Origin: Ischnura elegans
Taxonomy: Eukaryota > Arthropoda > Insecta > Odonata > Coenagrionidae
Reading direction: 5' to 3'
DNA length: 64,000 nt
Assembly (NCBI RefSeq): GCF_921293095.1
Contig: NC_060249.1
Coordinates: forward strand, 80,673,907 to 80,737,906
Each line of letters starts with the position of its first letter. Position 1 is the stretch's first letter. The position numbers were made by a program, and so were the translations under genes. The notes beneath the pieces were generated by a model that was not told where the DNA came from, made no database searches, and worked only from the letters and a program-made list of their open reading frames with translations. Below are positions 49,090-61,312 of this stretch, one piece after another.

Positions 49090-49547
49090 CTCAAGCGTTC
49101 ATGTGAATTAGTATTCTGCGAATTGGAGATTGCGCGCGCTTAATCATTACACTTGCTTTCATAAACCATGACTTCGAAGATCCTCGGTCGGTAATCAATT
49201 GACGGACGTCAGCGAGATTTCGTCTAGAAGTTGATCTCAATTCCTTAGAAAGCATCCACGCATTCCGCCATTATATTTGCGGAGTGTCACATGATAACAC
49301 GTTACATAAAAATTTATATTTTCTGTTTGTCGCTCAGCAAGCTCAGATATGCTAAATTTTCAAATGATAATTTTGATAACCATAGTCGGAAAAAATATTA
49401 TTTTTTCTGTAAAAAAATTAAAAACATTCATTTCGAAGAACCTAACGATGCTGAATACAAAAATGAACGCGAATCACATCAAAAGCAGTTTCCCAGCTAC
49501 AGGGTAACCATAAATTATGATCGCAAAGCGTTACAGTGAAAAATTTA

Positions 49548-49770
49548 TTACATTCCTCCATTTGCAGAGTCGAGTATTTCTTTTACCGTCGCTAATCTCC
49601 CATCATTGAAGAATAGTACGTCGATTCTCTTAGTATACCCTGCTAAAACTCTCTCCTTGCTAACTAACCCCTGGAGTGCTTCGCCCATTGTAAAAATATG
49701 TATTTTTATGTAGGGCTTGAAAACTGGGTCGAATAGTTTAACTATTAAAATAGATTCATACATCATAAAA
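49548..49770 (-). CDS. Candidate exon, unrecognised
   Basis: A strong minus-strand acceptor (CAGTCTCTTTTTTCAG) opens a frame reading FMMYESILIVKLFDPVF, then IKIHIFTMGEALQGLVSKER and RIDVLFFNDGRLATVKEIL, to a TAA that overlaps an AATAAA. It looks like genuine protein. It may be the last exon of a separate transcript, or may continue through a GTAATA donor just before the stop into the exons at 49089 and 48282; the phases do not fit directly. Confidence 0.35.
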
Positions 49771-50499
49771 CTGAAAAAAGAGACTGTGCAAAGCTTCCGG
49801 GACACATTCCCTTTCTACAGAATTCTAAAAGGCAGGTACAGGAAAAGAATTTATTCCTATTGCCCCTATCCTTTTTCCATTTTATCCATGTAAAATACCC
49901 CAAGAAAAATAGGGATTCTGCCATAAATTAGAGCAAAAATGTGTACACCTTCAGGCATGCTTTCAGTCTGTATGCCTTCAGGCACTGCAGTGCTTAATTT
50001 CTAAAATTTTCGGTACTGAAACGCATACAACGCATTTAATCCACACCATTTTCAAATACAAGTCCCCTTAAAACTCTCGAGTTTTTAAAAACTTTTAATA
50101 AAGTTACAATCACGTATAAAAAAAACGATGAAATATTTTGACACGATCATGAAAAACCCAATTTTCCCAAAGTTCGCTGTTCCAGCCGAATTAAAGCACT
50201 GCCTTCAGGTATCAATTTCATGCTAGCCATTCACGGAATACACTTATTGTTAGTACTATTTCATAACCAGTGAAACGGCTGAAGAGTATGAGCGCTTCGT
50301 CTCACGATCGATCACTGAGTCCAATCAGCCTCGTTGAGCAAAACATTTTCACATTAACTTGGAGGACTGCCCCATAGTTCTTCTAACCTCACAAGCACAA
50401 ACATAGTTTCCCGAGGTCATTTTCTACGCTCTCATAAATCCCTCAACTTTATCTCCGATGTAAATTATAGCTCTTTATTAAAATTGCCGACAAAACGAT

Positions 50500-51040
50500 G
50501 CCGTCCTCACCAGCTGCGCTCTCCGCATCTGCTGAAAATAATAAATCCGTCACACATTATCTCCACTTCGTTGACTTATAAGGAAACGAAGCCCTCTTAC
50601 GTAAGAGCGTCTCAGTTCCAGCATGCGAACTTGCTTAATGGATGAGATGAAGGTGGGTAGGGCGATAGAGGGAGTATGCATCCGAAGGGTGCGTAAATCA
50701 CGGCGCGGTGGTGTTGATCGCACTCTTTGTTCCTCTGCCAGCGTCTCCTCCGATGGATTCCTGCGCGTCCGACACCTTCACCGAAGCTTTAAATTAATCG
50801 AATGTAAATTCCGCGCAAAGCAGCGGCTTTTTCCCGATTCAACACAGCACGGAAGTCGTTTTCGTGGAATGAATAGACATCCATTTTCAATCGTGACGGG
50901 TGAAGAATTCCCGATCGACGAGCAAGGGAGATACGGCAAAGGTCGGAGGTCTTATCGAATGGACGGACGCTGTGCATTAAAACTGTCCTGGGGTCGCGCC
51001 TTGAGACATAACTCAAATCATCTTTTGAGAGGATAACTCG
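50500..51040. promoter_or_regulatory. GC-richer patch, possible promoter
   Basis: GC-rich compared with both flanks, and holding overlapping frames on opposite strands (+ 50623-51036, - 50789-51142), neither recognised. It lies upstream of a possible minus-strand first exon (50557-50511), so promoter function for that gene is plausible but unproven. Confidence 0.3.
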
Positions 51041-51142
51041 CATTGTTATCATGAACACTGAATCTACATTGTAGCAAAAAGAACGCCCAACATTTCTGTC
51101 ACAGGATATTGGAAAATAAATTTCCTTGCACTTCCCGGACAT

Positions 51143-52040
51143 TTCCTTGAAAAAATTACATTTTCAATTTTGCCACGAGTGGGAAATTTTAAAACGAGCG
51201 TTACTTAAGTGTTATATGAGAGATGATGGAATTATTGGAAATTTAATTGAAACAAATCAGGCATTTTTAGATCACATTCGCCAGGGATTTTATGTGTTTC
51301 GATACCGAACGATTCTAAATATTAGAATTGGCAATAGTTGTCTTCGCATATTAATATCTAGCATTCGATATTTTTATTAGTGAAGTCAACTAACATGGAA
51401 AAACTCAGTTGGAGGGAATTATCCTGTTCTATCAATAATAATGTCGCGAAGGCTGTTAAATGGTGATTGATGTAACTACGCGTAAACATTTTCTTTCTGC
51501 TTATATTCGTATTTTATTTGGAAACGAAAACTTTCCGGTCGATTTCATCATTAACATCGTTAAATTTCATCTGTCAACAACCTTTACTCAGTTCTGACGC
51601 AGCTTTCTACTCATTGCTCATCAATTAATCTTTCAAGTTTTCTGCATCAATTTGATGCCGCTTAACATTCCAAATGCAATCATTCTACACAGAATTGAAA
51701 CTTTTGTTTAAAAAACGACTTACGATCTAATTTCAGGGTATTTGATTCAATAAGAGAATCCTTGATTCTAACTGAGCAATTAAAAATAAGATCATTGAGT
51801 ACTCCATTTTTAATAGCTTTCGACCGCAGGACGGAGATACTGCGGCGTGAAAGAAAAATCTATATTTAAGGTGTTTAATTGAGTCTGACGAAGGTAAAAA
51901 ATACATATATTGAAATTACTAACACATACCATCAAAATAATTAAAATTAGTAGGACCATAAGGAATAAGTTTTTCGTTAGAAGCGGGAAAAAAATCATTC
52001 AAACGGTCTTTGCTTCCTATGTTTAAGCCAACAACTCATT
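51143..52040. other. No recognised gene
   Basis: AT-rich DNA. Only short unrecognised frames. Confidence 0.45.
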
Positions 52041-52042
52041 TA

Positions 52043-52814
52043 CTACCATACTGGTTCAGCTTCAATTTGAAGGAAAATTGTACGGAAACGATAGAATTCC
52101 TCACCCCAGTCACTTAAAAACCACGTTTTAGTACAGCTAGCTAAGGAAATGACATCTATTTCACTTTTACCTGCGGAACCTACTAACAACATCATTAAAT
52201 GGGAAGGCACACGCATTCTCATGCCTGAAAATTGGTTCTCCATCCGGAGAGGAAAACAAGGTATTCCGTGGAGGAGGGGAAACGGCGGAATCCAAGGTGA
52301 TACCGAAGGATTTCCCACGGCTACGAGCGAGGTGGTGGAATGTTGGGCAAGGATATTAGCAGGGGGCGGCCAGGGTCCATTCGCCTGGAGCGAGGATGCA
52401 CGTGAGGGAAGGGAACGTGCCCTGAAGGGATATAAGGGGGCGGGAGCGCGGATTCCGATAGTGGGGCTCATTGAGAGGGAAGGAGATTCTGGGATAGGGG
52501 GCATTTCGCGGGGTAATCGTGCTCAAACAGGGGTCCACGCGTTCGAAATTGACGCTCAGGAGAACAGGAAGGGAGTAGGGCGAAATTATGTAGGCATTAC
52601 AAGGACACGCGGAGACCCTGACGAGTGTTGTCAAGCAATTCTCATGCTCGTCAAAACCCTTGGAGGTGGTTCATTAAGAGATAGTGGAAGCGGTGATGGG
52701 GATCTCGTTGCAACACAGCATTTTCACCTTTTTAAGATTTCGGTATGCCGATTTCGAGACAATTACATTTTAATACATTTAAAAAGTTTGTACTCTTGGA
52801 GACGAATAGGATAG
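52043..52814. other. GC-rich patch with the longest open frames outside known elements
   Basis: A + strand frame of 221 codons (52149-52814) overlaps minus-strand frames (52043-52504 and 52356-52634). The + frame is glycine- and arginine-rich without recognisable domains, and its last 30 residues fall in AT-rich sequence. I could not identify splice signals that would make either strand an exon. High G content lowers stop-codon frequency, so chance is a real explanation. It could be a regulatory CpG-like island or a lineage-specific gene. Confidence 0.3.
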
Positions 52815-54239
52815 CCTAAGCTCGAAGCGAGAGGATGGAATGTTGAGTTGTTAGCTTTCGATCACATTTTGCTAATTAGGATGTATTATAAAATTAATGC
52901 AAAGAAGAATTATATTTTTAAACAAATGTTTACAGTTAGAGCGTTGCACTTGCCATATTTATTTTTAAAATCTATCAAACCTATATGTTATACGGAGTTA
53001 CAATTCTTTTTATTTCGTAACTTGTCATCAGCAAAGGAATTTGATTGAAATAAGATGAAATGTGTGTTCTTAATAATATTCGCTCGAATGAGATAAACAA
53101 TGCTAAGACAAAATGTCTAGTATCCATCCCAATACCCATATGTATATCCCGAGATGTTCTAAAAATGACTGTACTCTGCAGAGAAATGTCAAAAAATGCT
53201 GATGCAAAGTATTTCACACGCACAATCACACCTGCCACGCTAGATTCTCTAGAATTAGTATGAATAATATCATTGGTTTGAAATTATTTACCTCTCCATT
53301 ATAAAGAATGGTTTAAATATCAGGATGAGGGATTGCATATTTGTTGGGTAGTCATTATCAAATAAAGCGCCAATATCACTATTTTCACATTCTAAATGTA
53401 TGTAATCATGTTTACTTGTCGTGTAGCCGTAATTAAACAGAGCGCCAAAATCGCTTTTTACATTTATTTTAAATATACGTGAAATCATTGCAAATAATAT
53501 TTCATTTCGTTTCAAAATGAAAAGCTTTGGCCGACCTCATCTTTAATTTTCAAGTCAGACCACCAGGAATCAGGAATCTAGAAATATTTTTAGAGTTAAA
53601 ATGGCGGTTAGGGCACTGAATATAGGAAGTGGAACACAGCTGTTAGTGCCTAATTTTGCACTTCATATACTCCGATTCTATTTCTTTTTTAAGCTCAACA
53701 TACGGTCCAGTTCTCATTATCCCATCCATAAATCATCTTCTCTTCCTTCCCCTTCCGCACTTGCTTGAGATTCTTCCCTCAATAACAGATTTTAGCGCAC
53801 CCTTACCCCTAATCACGCTTTCAACCACACCCTCTGCCTCGTCTTTATTTCACCCCACAGATTCCTTTCCCCAAGCACTATCTAATTTCTTCTCCTTTCC
53901 GTCTATCTAACCGTGTTCCTTCTGCTACATACCCATTTTTCAAACTCCCGAAGCCTACTTTCATGCTCATTTAGTTCAACAACTTCCACTACATTGTTCT
54001 ACTTCCCATTTTAGGCTGTTGGCTTGGTCCTTCACTCTCGTACATTTGAGTCGCAACAATTTTATTAGCTATCATCCCCAAAGGTCAATGGAAGTGTAAG
54101 ATTATTTTAAAAGAGGTAGTAATAAAAAATCAAGAGTGCAATTATCTGTAGTTGTTTCAGGCTTAATCGGGCGGAATTCTAACATCGGAAGCTAAGATTT
54201 ACTGGAAATTTTCCAAAAATATCATTTCACTCAAAGACA
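52815..54239. other. No recognised gene
   Basis: AT-rich DNA, with a pyrimidine-rich tract on the + strand at about 53690-53930 that produces a spurious open frame rich in Pro, Ser and Leu. Confidence 0.45.
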
Positions 54240-54447
54240 GGTTTCAATACATTTTATTGTTGTCTTCAGGTGACTTCTCAAAAAATTTCGTTTAATCAAA
54301 TACCATGGAGGGAAAAAGTAACGGAAGAAACTTCTACCACCCTCCTCTTTCCCTACTTCTCTTACCCTACTTGTTTCTTCTCCATGGTATTTAAAATATA
54401 TTTTTTGAGAAAAAGTCACCTGAATATAATAAAAAAATATTGAAACC
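54240..54447. repeat. Foldback element (long imperfect palindrome)
   Basis: The two arms read GGTTTCAATA, then CAGGTGAC, TCTCAAAAAAT and AAATACCATGGAG in the same order from each end, with small indels. The 208-bp unit can therefore fold into a ~70-bp hairpin around a purine/pyrimidine-rich loop (54313-54379). No target duplication identified. Probably a MITE. Confidence 0.75.
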
Positions 54448-56504
54448 GGTAATGAAGTGAAAATAAAGTATTTTCGGAAAAATGCCAGAAAATTTTAGTT
54501 TACTTACGTGCAAGTATCTTATATGAAAAGGGTATGTATGAAATATTGGTAAAATTGGCAGCGAGTTACGAATTTTATCGCCCATGTTATAAATGCCTGG
54601 GGAAACCAGAGCATTAAAGGCGTTTTTTTCCTGATGGTGGTGTGGTTGCGTGCATGAGGAAAATATAATTAAAAAAAGGTTTATGAATTAATATCGACTT
54701 CTTCCTCGGTAAGGTAAGTTAAATAGTTGTAGAGCATGAAACAAAGGTTTTATTCGATAACTTAATCAATTATTTGAGAAACTTCATCAATCTTTTTACA
54801 TTCAATTTTAATAAAATTCAAAATTCGATAAAAAAATAAATAAAATATATCATCGGTCAAAATTCAATCCGTCACTTTTAAATTACTAAGTGACGTTAAA
54901 TTGAGGCCATAAATCATTCCTTTGATAATAAGAAGAGATTTAAGAAACAGTAAGATTTTAGGTATGGCTTGTTAACAAAGATATAGAAAAATTTAAACAC
55001 GCTTACACCGCGTAATTTCTCGGCAGAAGTTTCGAGTGTTGCTGAAGGAGAGTTCAATCCAGAGAAAGATTTTAAGCAAAATATAAGAAACCAAGATACC
55101 TCGCCTTACAATGTTCCGTTGGCGGCCTCCTTCGACAAGGCAATTCTCTTCCCGGTACCAACAGTAATATTGGCCATAGTATGAGTAAAATATTAAATGA
55201 AAAAAGGCTGGCTTTAAGAAGCAGATTTGAGTATCACAATTTTATATGAATAAATTGACTTATGTTTTAATTTTCCCTCCTCAAAGCAGCAAAATAAACA
55301 TATCCTCATGCATTAACACTCAAACTCAGAAAATACTTAGGAGAATGTTGAGTTTCTTATTTTCACTGTACGGCGAACTTGCTGGCAGCATTTAAGCTTT
55401 TTTTACTCAGCTAGCATGCAATTCAACGGTGGCATTAATTTCAGCTAGAATATTCAGAGGATTCAGTGGAATTTGAAGAGGAAATGGGCATGTTTTCTGA
55501 GAAACTGTGACTCAGCTCAGAGCGCAATCCTTTATACCTTCAACATTTCCTAACGTGATGCTTCATCACGATTAAAATACGATTAGCTGTCATTCATCTC
55601 TATATGTCCTTCAAACAATACTTTATAAATCTACCTAAGCATATAATCTTGCAGCTAAATTATTGTGATAAAGTAATCGAATTTACAATTTGATATTCAA
55701 AGAGTTAATTTATGCCTATGAAGAATGCTGACACGTGAAGGCAGACATGTCTGTGAAATCTCTATCGACTGACTTATTCAACGTCTTAGTATATAGCGAA
55801 AGAAATTCTATGCTACACTCACGAGATACATGGATGCAGGACGTTTTATTCTCCAATGTAAAATTTTTAATTGTAAAACATTGGCTGCCACGCACTTAGA
55901 CAAGGGATGGGGAGGAAAAACGGCAAAAGAAGATGTTTTTAACATCAACTTCTCAAAACTCTTGAGGTCGGTGAAAAAATCCCCCCCCCCCTGGGTGCCA
56001 TGCCGTAGGAGTCGGGGTAGAGTAGAACGACTGGAGTTCGGATGAAAAATCTCAGATTCGGCAATGGGCAACAATGGGCCCAACATTGGTCGAAGGCCAA
56101 TGGGTTGATGGATTGGACGTTGGGACAGGAGAGGTTGGGGAGGGGGTGAAATGAAGGGTGAGTAGGAAGGAGGGGGGGGTCAGAAAAGACTCTTTCCGAG
56201 GGACTCTTTGTAAAGAGGGCTTTAGAAACTCGCTCATTATCAATTTTCGAGGAGAAGCAATTCAAACTCTCTCCCTCCGTATTCCCACTACCCTCGATCC
56301 ACTACAGCTCTTCCTCATATTCGATTTTTGCTTTTCGCAAAACATGCATAATTTTCTCTATGGCAACCAGTTCAATGGAAAATTTGGAAGGAAGTAGCGA
56401 TGGATGAATTGTTTTCAGGATGATAGCAATGTGAGAACTTTTCCTTCTTCTTCGTCAAATAGTCGGTAGTTGTCTCTGCCATCGGTCAAAGACAAGACAT
56501 TTTA
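54448..56504. other. No recognised gene
   Basis: AT-rich DNA. A minus-strand donor-like GTAAGTAAAC near 54507 follows a short frame starting MGDKIRNSLPI (ATG at 54585, preceded by TTTCCCCAG), a weak exon candidate. A C run at 55981 and G-rich sequence at 56100-56180 flank overlapping frames that I do not recognise. Confidence 0.35.
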
Positions 56505-58333
56505 TCTTCTATCTTCTTAAATATAAAATTCTCGTGTCACATTTTTTGTAGCCTAACTCCTCCGAAACGACTGGACCGATACCTATGAAATTTTGTGTGT
56601 GTGTTCAGTTGGACTGAGGATATGTTGTTAACTATTTCTCATTGTTTTCCAGGGCCCACGAGGCCCTGGGATGGGCCCTTAATCATTTCATTAAGAAATG
56701 CATGTAAAGTTCGTTATTGACGCCTGCAACCTTATTTCTTTTGCATATTTAAATTGGTGATAATGGTCACATTTAGTTGAGACGTACACCATTAGAAAGA
56801 AAAAGGAATGCACATTTTTAGTATTGCAATCGAATTTCGTTTTCTATGTGATTTACGGCGAATTTGAAAAGAAATCTGAAATTGAAAAAAATGCCGAAAG
56901 TTTAGCGTTTTTGGCTTACTGTGACGACCCTTTTAGCCCTTGACGACCGTGTAAACAAGCCACCATGTTGTTTGTTTAAATAATTTAAAATTAACAATGG
57001 TAGTGAGGAGGCAAGAATGGTAGGAGGGACGCGGAAAAGAAATACACATGGGGAGTCGTGGGTTGAGAGAGCTACGAAAAAGACGTGTTTTATAAGATCG
57101 GCAGAATAAGAAAAAAAGAGAGGACGCAAAGAAAAGGAGGCGCCCACAAGAGAGAGAACCGATAGAAGGAAGGACGCGTGAATAAAAAAAAGGCGGAGGA
57201 ATATCGAGAGAGGGATCGTGGAGGAAGATATGCGGCAGAGAGTGGAGTTGTGGAGTACTGTACCACCCGGCAGTGTTTGAGTGGAGACGCGAGCAGTGAA
57301 CCCGATAAGTAGACTTGAATGGTTATTATAAATACACAAGGGGAAGAGTTAAAAGCCCATTTGAATATAAATGGAAGTTATGCAATCTGTTTGTTATAAT
57401 GATCGATTGTAAATTGGGCCCAATTAGTCTTACTTCATGATATTCTGAATATTAAAGTGCTAAAGTGATATTTTGTGAATGTTATTTCATAATTAAGTGT
57501 GTTTCTATACCCTAAGATAACACGAAACCAAATAAATAGGAGGTGAGTAGTGTTACATCTCTTTAGCTCCCGATTTTTCATTTAAAATTTACGAAAAACG
57601 TTGATGAAGCTTGGTTTTGAATGGAAAGTTCCAAGGAGAAGATATACTACTACCACGAATCCCTATTATTCCGACAGATGTGCCAATTGAATTCAAACTT
57701 GTTCAATTTCCATTAGGTCTGAAAGTCTCAAGGCCAAACGATGTCTGTTGCTTAGACTTGGGCACACCGTGTTTTTCACTCAGAGTCATCATAAAATCTA
57801 TGTATTGCACATATATTTCATGCGGGATAGTTTGATAACTCACGAGGTGAACCATGAATCATAAGTAGGATAGGGAAAACAGAATATATATAAAATCAGA
57901 GTAAATGAGAAGATGAGAAAAAACAAGCATTCATGATACGTGCCATGTTCTATCGTGGGTAAACTATCCAGTTTGTTCGTGTTAGCTAAAGATGAACTCA
58001 CTAAAAATATCGTACAATCCATTGCCCTGAGAGACTGATAATGTTTCTCTTTTATTGGTCATAATTTGTGATAGAGAAGTAATTTGAAATTAATTGATTA
58101 AGATAATAAAAGTGCAATGAATTAAAAAAATGAATGTTTGGTGTATTGTTATTTTTATAGGTTGTAACCGTTCACCGTTAGCTGAAGATGAACATAGCAC
58201 CACCTTCATTCCTCTTTCAGTCAAATACTATATCCCTACACTCTTACAATAAGTTAGTTACTTTTTATTTGACAACCAAAATATTCACTATAAATTATTC
58301 ATAAGGCAAAACACCGTTTGCCGGGTCAACTAG
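56505..58333 (+). mobile_element. Helitron-like non-autonomous element
   Basis: The right end reads GCCGGGTCAACTAG followed by T, the CTAG|T terminus of Helitrons, preceded by a short imperfect hairpin (ACACCG, loop, CGGGT). The left end TCTTCTATCTTCTTAAATAT begins with TC after an A and is followed by AAAATTCTCGTGTCAC and CTCCTCCGAAACGACTGGAC, blocks I know from the 5' ends of arthropod Helitron families. No target duplication is expected. About 1.8 kb, with no Rep/helicase frame recognised. Purine-rich DNA at 57000-57260 makes a long spurious minus-strand frame. The left boundary is approximate. Confidence 0.6.
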
Positions 58334-58674
58334 TACGGATATAATATCCTTTATATTAATGGAGAAAAAAATCACAGAATCATCGTTTTCCAAAATTCTC
58401 ACCCGGAAGTCATCTCATGAAGCATTCTACAATTCAAATTGGCGGGAAGTCAACTGATAAGCAGTAGCGGCAACTTTGACCTATTTTTACAATCATTCAT
58501 TGCAACCGATATTGAGGATTCCATAATTCCCTTCGATTCCATGATTCCGATTTTCTATAGATTTCAATCTATAAAAAATCACCGGGTCTGCCTCTTCGAC
58601 CGTATTTTTTTTTTAGAAGTATTAGGGTAATTGTGGACTCAATTTGGCCCTTAGGTCGAAAATTACCCTGTAAG

Positions 58675-59000
58675 CAAGGGCGTACCCAGGATCATATATA
58701 GGGGGGGGGGAAGCCAAGTTGTGACATTTCAGCATGGAAAAGGTGAATGAAACCAACATTTTAAGAAAATAACAACAGGGCTTTATGAGTTTATGAGATT
58801 ATTTCCTTGGAAAAATAGTTTTATTTCAGTTACATATCTTGTACTAATACATATCATTTATCGTGGGTTTAAAGAAATTTTTTTGAATACTTTCGTTTCC
58901 ATTCAGTACTGATTTTGCTTAAAGACTTTTGCGATTTTTGCTTCTGGGGGGATGGGCGGGAGACCCCCCCCCCCACTGCCCCTCGCTGGGTACGCCCATG
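58675..59000. mobile_element. hAT-like MITE with perfect 8-bp TSD
   Basis: Left CAAGGGCGTACCCAGG; right end reads CATGGGCGTACCCAGC. The duplication CCTGTAAG is exact at 58667-58674 and 59001-59008. 326 bp, with a G run inside the left end and a C run inside the right end. Confidence 0.9.
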
Positions 59001-59008
59001 CCTGTAAG

Positions 59009-60600
59009 ATTTAGAATCTATTCAGATAACTCGCATCATGTTTTAAGCCGACTATTCTAAAACGTACATATAATTAATGGATGCGTAATAGGGTTAAAAG
59101 AGGTGAATATAATTTTGTCGCAAAAGCCAGAAGATGAGCGCCTTCGCAGAGCCCGGTTGGACTAGGAGAAGCAAATGATAACCCCGTATCCCGAGCTCAA
59201 AAGGGTCTAGCAGGTTAAGATGGTGAAAAGCACCCCCAGATATTTTGAAAAATAAAAAATATGCACTTAAAGTGCATCCAAAATTATGTGTTTTTTCTTA
59301 AAGTTTCAGGCCTTAGCAATGGATAATAACCCCCAAAAAAATTGAACACGATTTTTAGTTTTTAACCATATCTCCAGTTTTTATTTTTGTAAAATCATTT
59401 TCTTTATTTTAAAATGTAAATAGAATTGCGTTATACCATTCTGATTTTTTTCAAAAATTTTTGACGAAAAACTAAACTTTTACATAAGTTTGAAAATTTC
59501 AAAATCAAATTTAAAAAATTAGGAAACAATAGACACGCCGAAAAAAATATACGTTGTTACCCCTACTTTAAAGCATATTGCTAATTTTTTCAGATTTTTA
59601 AAATTGGTGGAACACGGTCAAAAACACGAATAACTGCTTTGCGACATTTGCATCTATGTATTCCAGGAAGATATTTGATTTGATTATTGAGAGCAACTAT
59701 TGTTGACCAGTCTCTAATATTACTGAGTACGAATGAACATTAACATAAATAAAGCCTATCACCCTGTCCAGTGCTGTCTAATCCTGAGGTTAGCGTACGC
59801 TGTGCATATTTACCTTGCGGCAATGAATTCATCGGCCGTGGCGCACGATTTCCATTTTCTAACCTATTCCTTCCTTTCTATACGCCAAAATGCCGCGGTG
59901 TTAAAATAACGAACAAGGAAATATTTTGCCCGAGGGCTTGAACCAGAATTCTCCAAATTTGCACCAAGGGTACCGATAAAGATACCAAGAGGTTTTTCTC
60001 CGCTATTATTGGCCTGAATGTGGTTTAAACTATAATCGCTGAGATCCCATTTTAATTACCACGACCATAAAATATTGGGCCCATATTGCAATGAAGGAGA
60101 TTCACGAAAATTTCGGAATCGTTGATCTCGTAGTAGTGAAGCCACGAAATAATTTTGTATCCATGAAAATTTGTTTTGACTTACCACTGGCCAATGATCA
60201 TAGAAGAGCGATAACAAAAGATTTTTTCAATTCATTTATATGGTTATTTTGTCTTGATTTTTATTTGAATTCTTTGTAATCATATTTTAGGCACTGTATT
60301 TTCCTTAAAAGAAGATGTGTACGTTCATAATTGACTTATAGGGCAATTCATACTATGCTTCATGTTGAAATTGTATAGCATATCTATGAAACCATATCGA
60401 TGAAGTATAGTTTTTTTCCTTTTATCCTTGGATATTACAAAATAACCACATGAGCGAAGTTTCAAACAAATCTTTACTAATTCAAGATAACGATCCAGTC
60501 ACCAATAAGGATTCAAATGTAGGTATACAGCTGCCGGACATGTTATAAATTAATGCAATCATTCGGGGCGAATTTCCAGGAATCCTCGTTTCAATTTCAG
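59009..60600. other. No recognised gene
   Basis: Very AT-rich DNA, with homopolymer-rich sequence at 59240-59640. The last bases (GTTTCAATTTCAG) form the acceptor of the exon candidate at 60601. Confidence 0.4.
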
Positions 60601-60675
60601 TCCGCTGATGCCGGCACCTTCAAAAATTTTAAAAGATCGCATTCACAAAAAGAAAACTCGTGAGAAAACGCCAAG
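60601..60675 (+). CDS. Orphan exon candidate, basic N-terminal peptide
   Basis: A clean 75-bp exon-like unit lies between the acceptor CGTTTCAATTTCAG and the donor CCAAG then GTAAGT. Only one frame is open throughout; it reads PLMPAPSKILKDRIHKKKTR and then EKTP, strongly basic. If the internal ATG (60607) is the start, this would be the first coding exon of a + strand gene running off the right edge. The other two frames hit stops. No neighbouring exons were found, so the gene is not identified. The splice signals are good; coding status is moderate. Confidence 0.4.
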
Positions 60676-61039
60676 GTAAGTTTCGAGGATTCGTCCCGTC
60701 AAGGTTTTACGGTATACGGTTATAGGCGATTGCGAATGATTTTCCTTCTGTGGAATTTGTTCACTTCATTGCTCCTGCGGGTGACTCAGTTGTGGCGCAG
60801 CACTAACTTTAAAAATAAGGCAATAGTCGGAGGCTGATTATAATGAGTTATCCTGCTCAATCAATCTAAAAACATTACGACATAAATTTTTACAATTATG
60901 ATATGACCAGCATATGCTATCCGATTTGATCCTATTTTTCTTACTTGTGAAAATTATGCCTTTGTTTAGTAATTGTCTTACACGTGGATCAACTTAGCGG
61001 TTAAAGTAGGAAGAATAGTAAACGTAATGGAAAATATAT

Positions 61040-61312
61040 AAGAAAATACATTGATAATTGCAGACTGGAGAAGTATAGGAGAAATAAAAAGAAGAATAGG
61101 AATGGCGAAAGAAGTTTTCAAGAAGGAGAAAAGAGACTTGTGTAACAAGGCACTGGAATTAAAATTGAGGAAGAGATTGATGAAATACTATGTGCGTAAA
61201 AATTGGAAGATATGGACTTAAAGGAAATGGCCGGAGACAGGAGGGAATGGAGACAGCATTGGCGCGGGGGACCTGCCGACGGGCAGAACACCACAAGATG
61301 AAGACGACTAAC
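61040..61312 (+). mobile_element. LINE reverse-transcriptase C-terminal remnant
   Basis: One frame reads EIKRRIGMAKEVFKKEKRDL followed by LELKLRKRLMKYYV, and a shifted frame then reads LEDMDLKEMAGDRREWRQHW. These are consecutive conserved blocks at the end of arthropod non-LTR polyproteins. Frameshifts show it is dead. The class matches the remnant at 2120-2437. Confidence 0.6.

Noticed and set aside
49291..49539. Plus-strand frame of 82 codons
   Set aside because: It lies antisense to the region between minus-strand exon candidates and lacks clear splice sites. The AT-rich lysine/asparagine composition suggests chance.
56902..57339. Minus-strand open frame of 145 codons
   Set aside because: It is generated by a purine-rich tract inside the Helitron-like element. 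The leucine/serine-rich translation is a composition effect.
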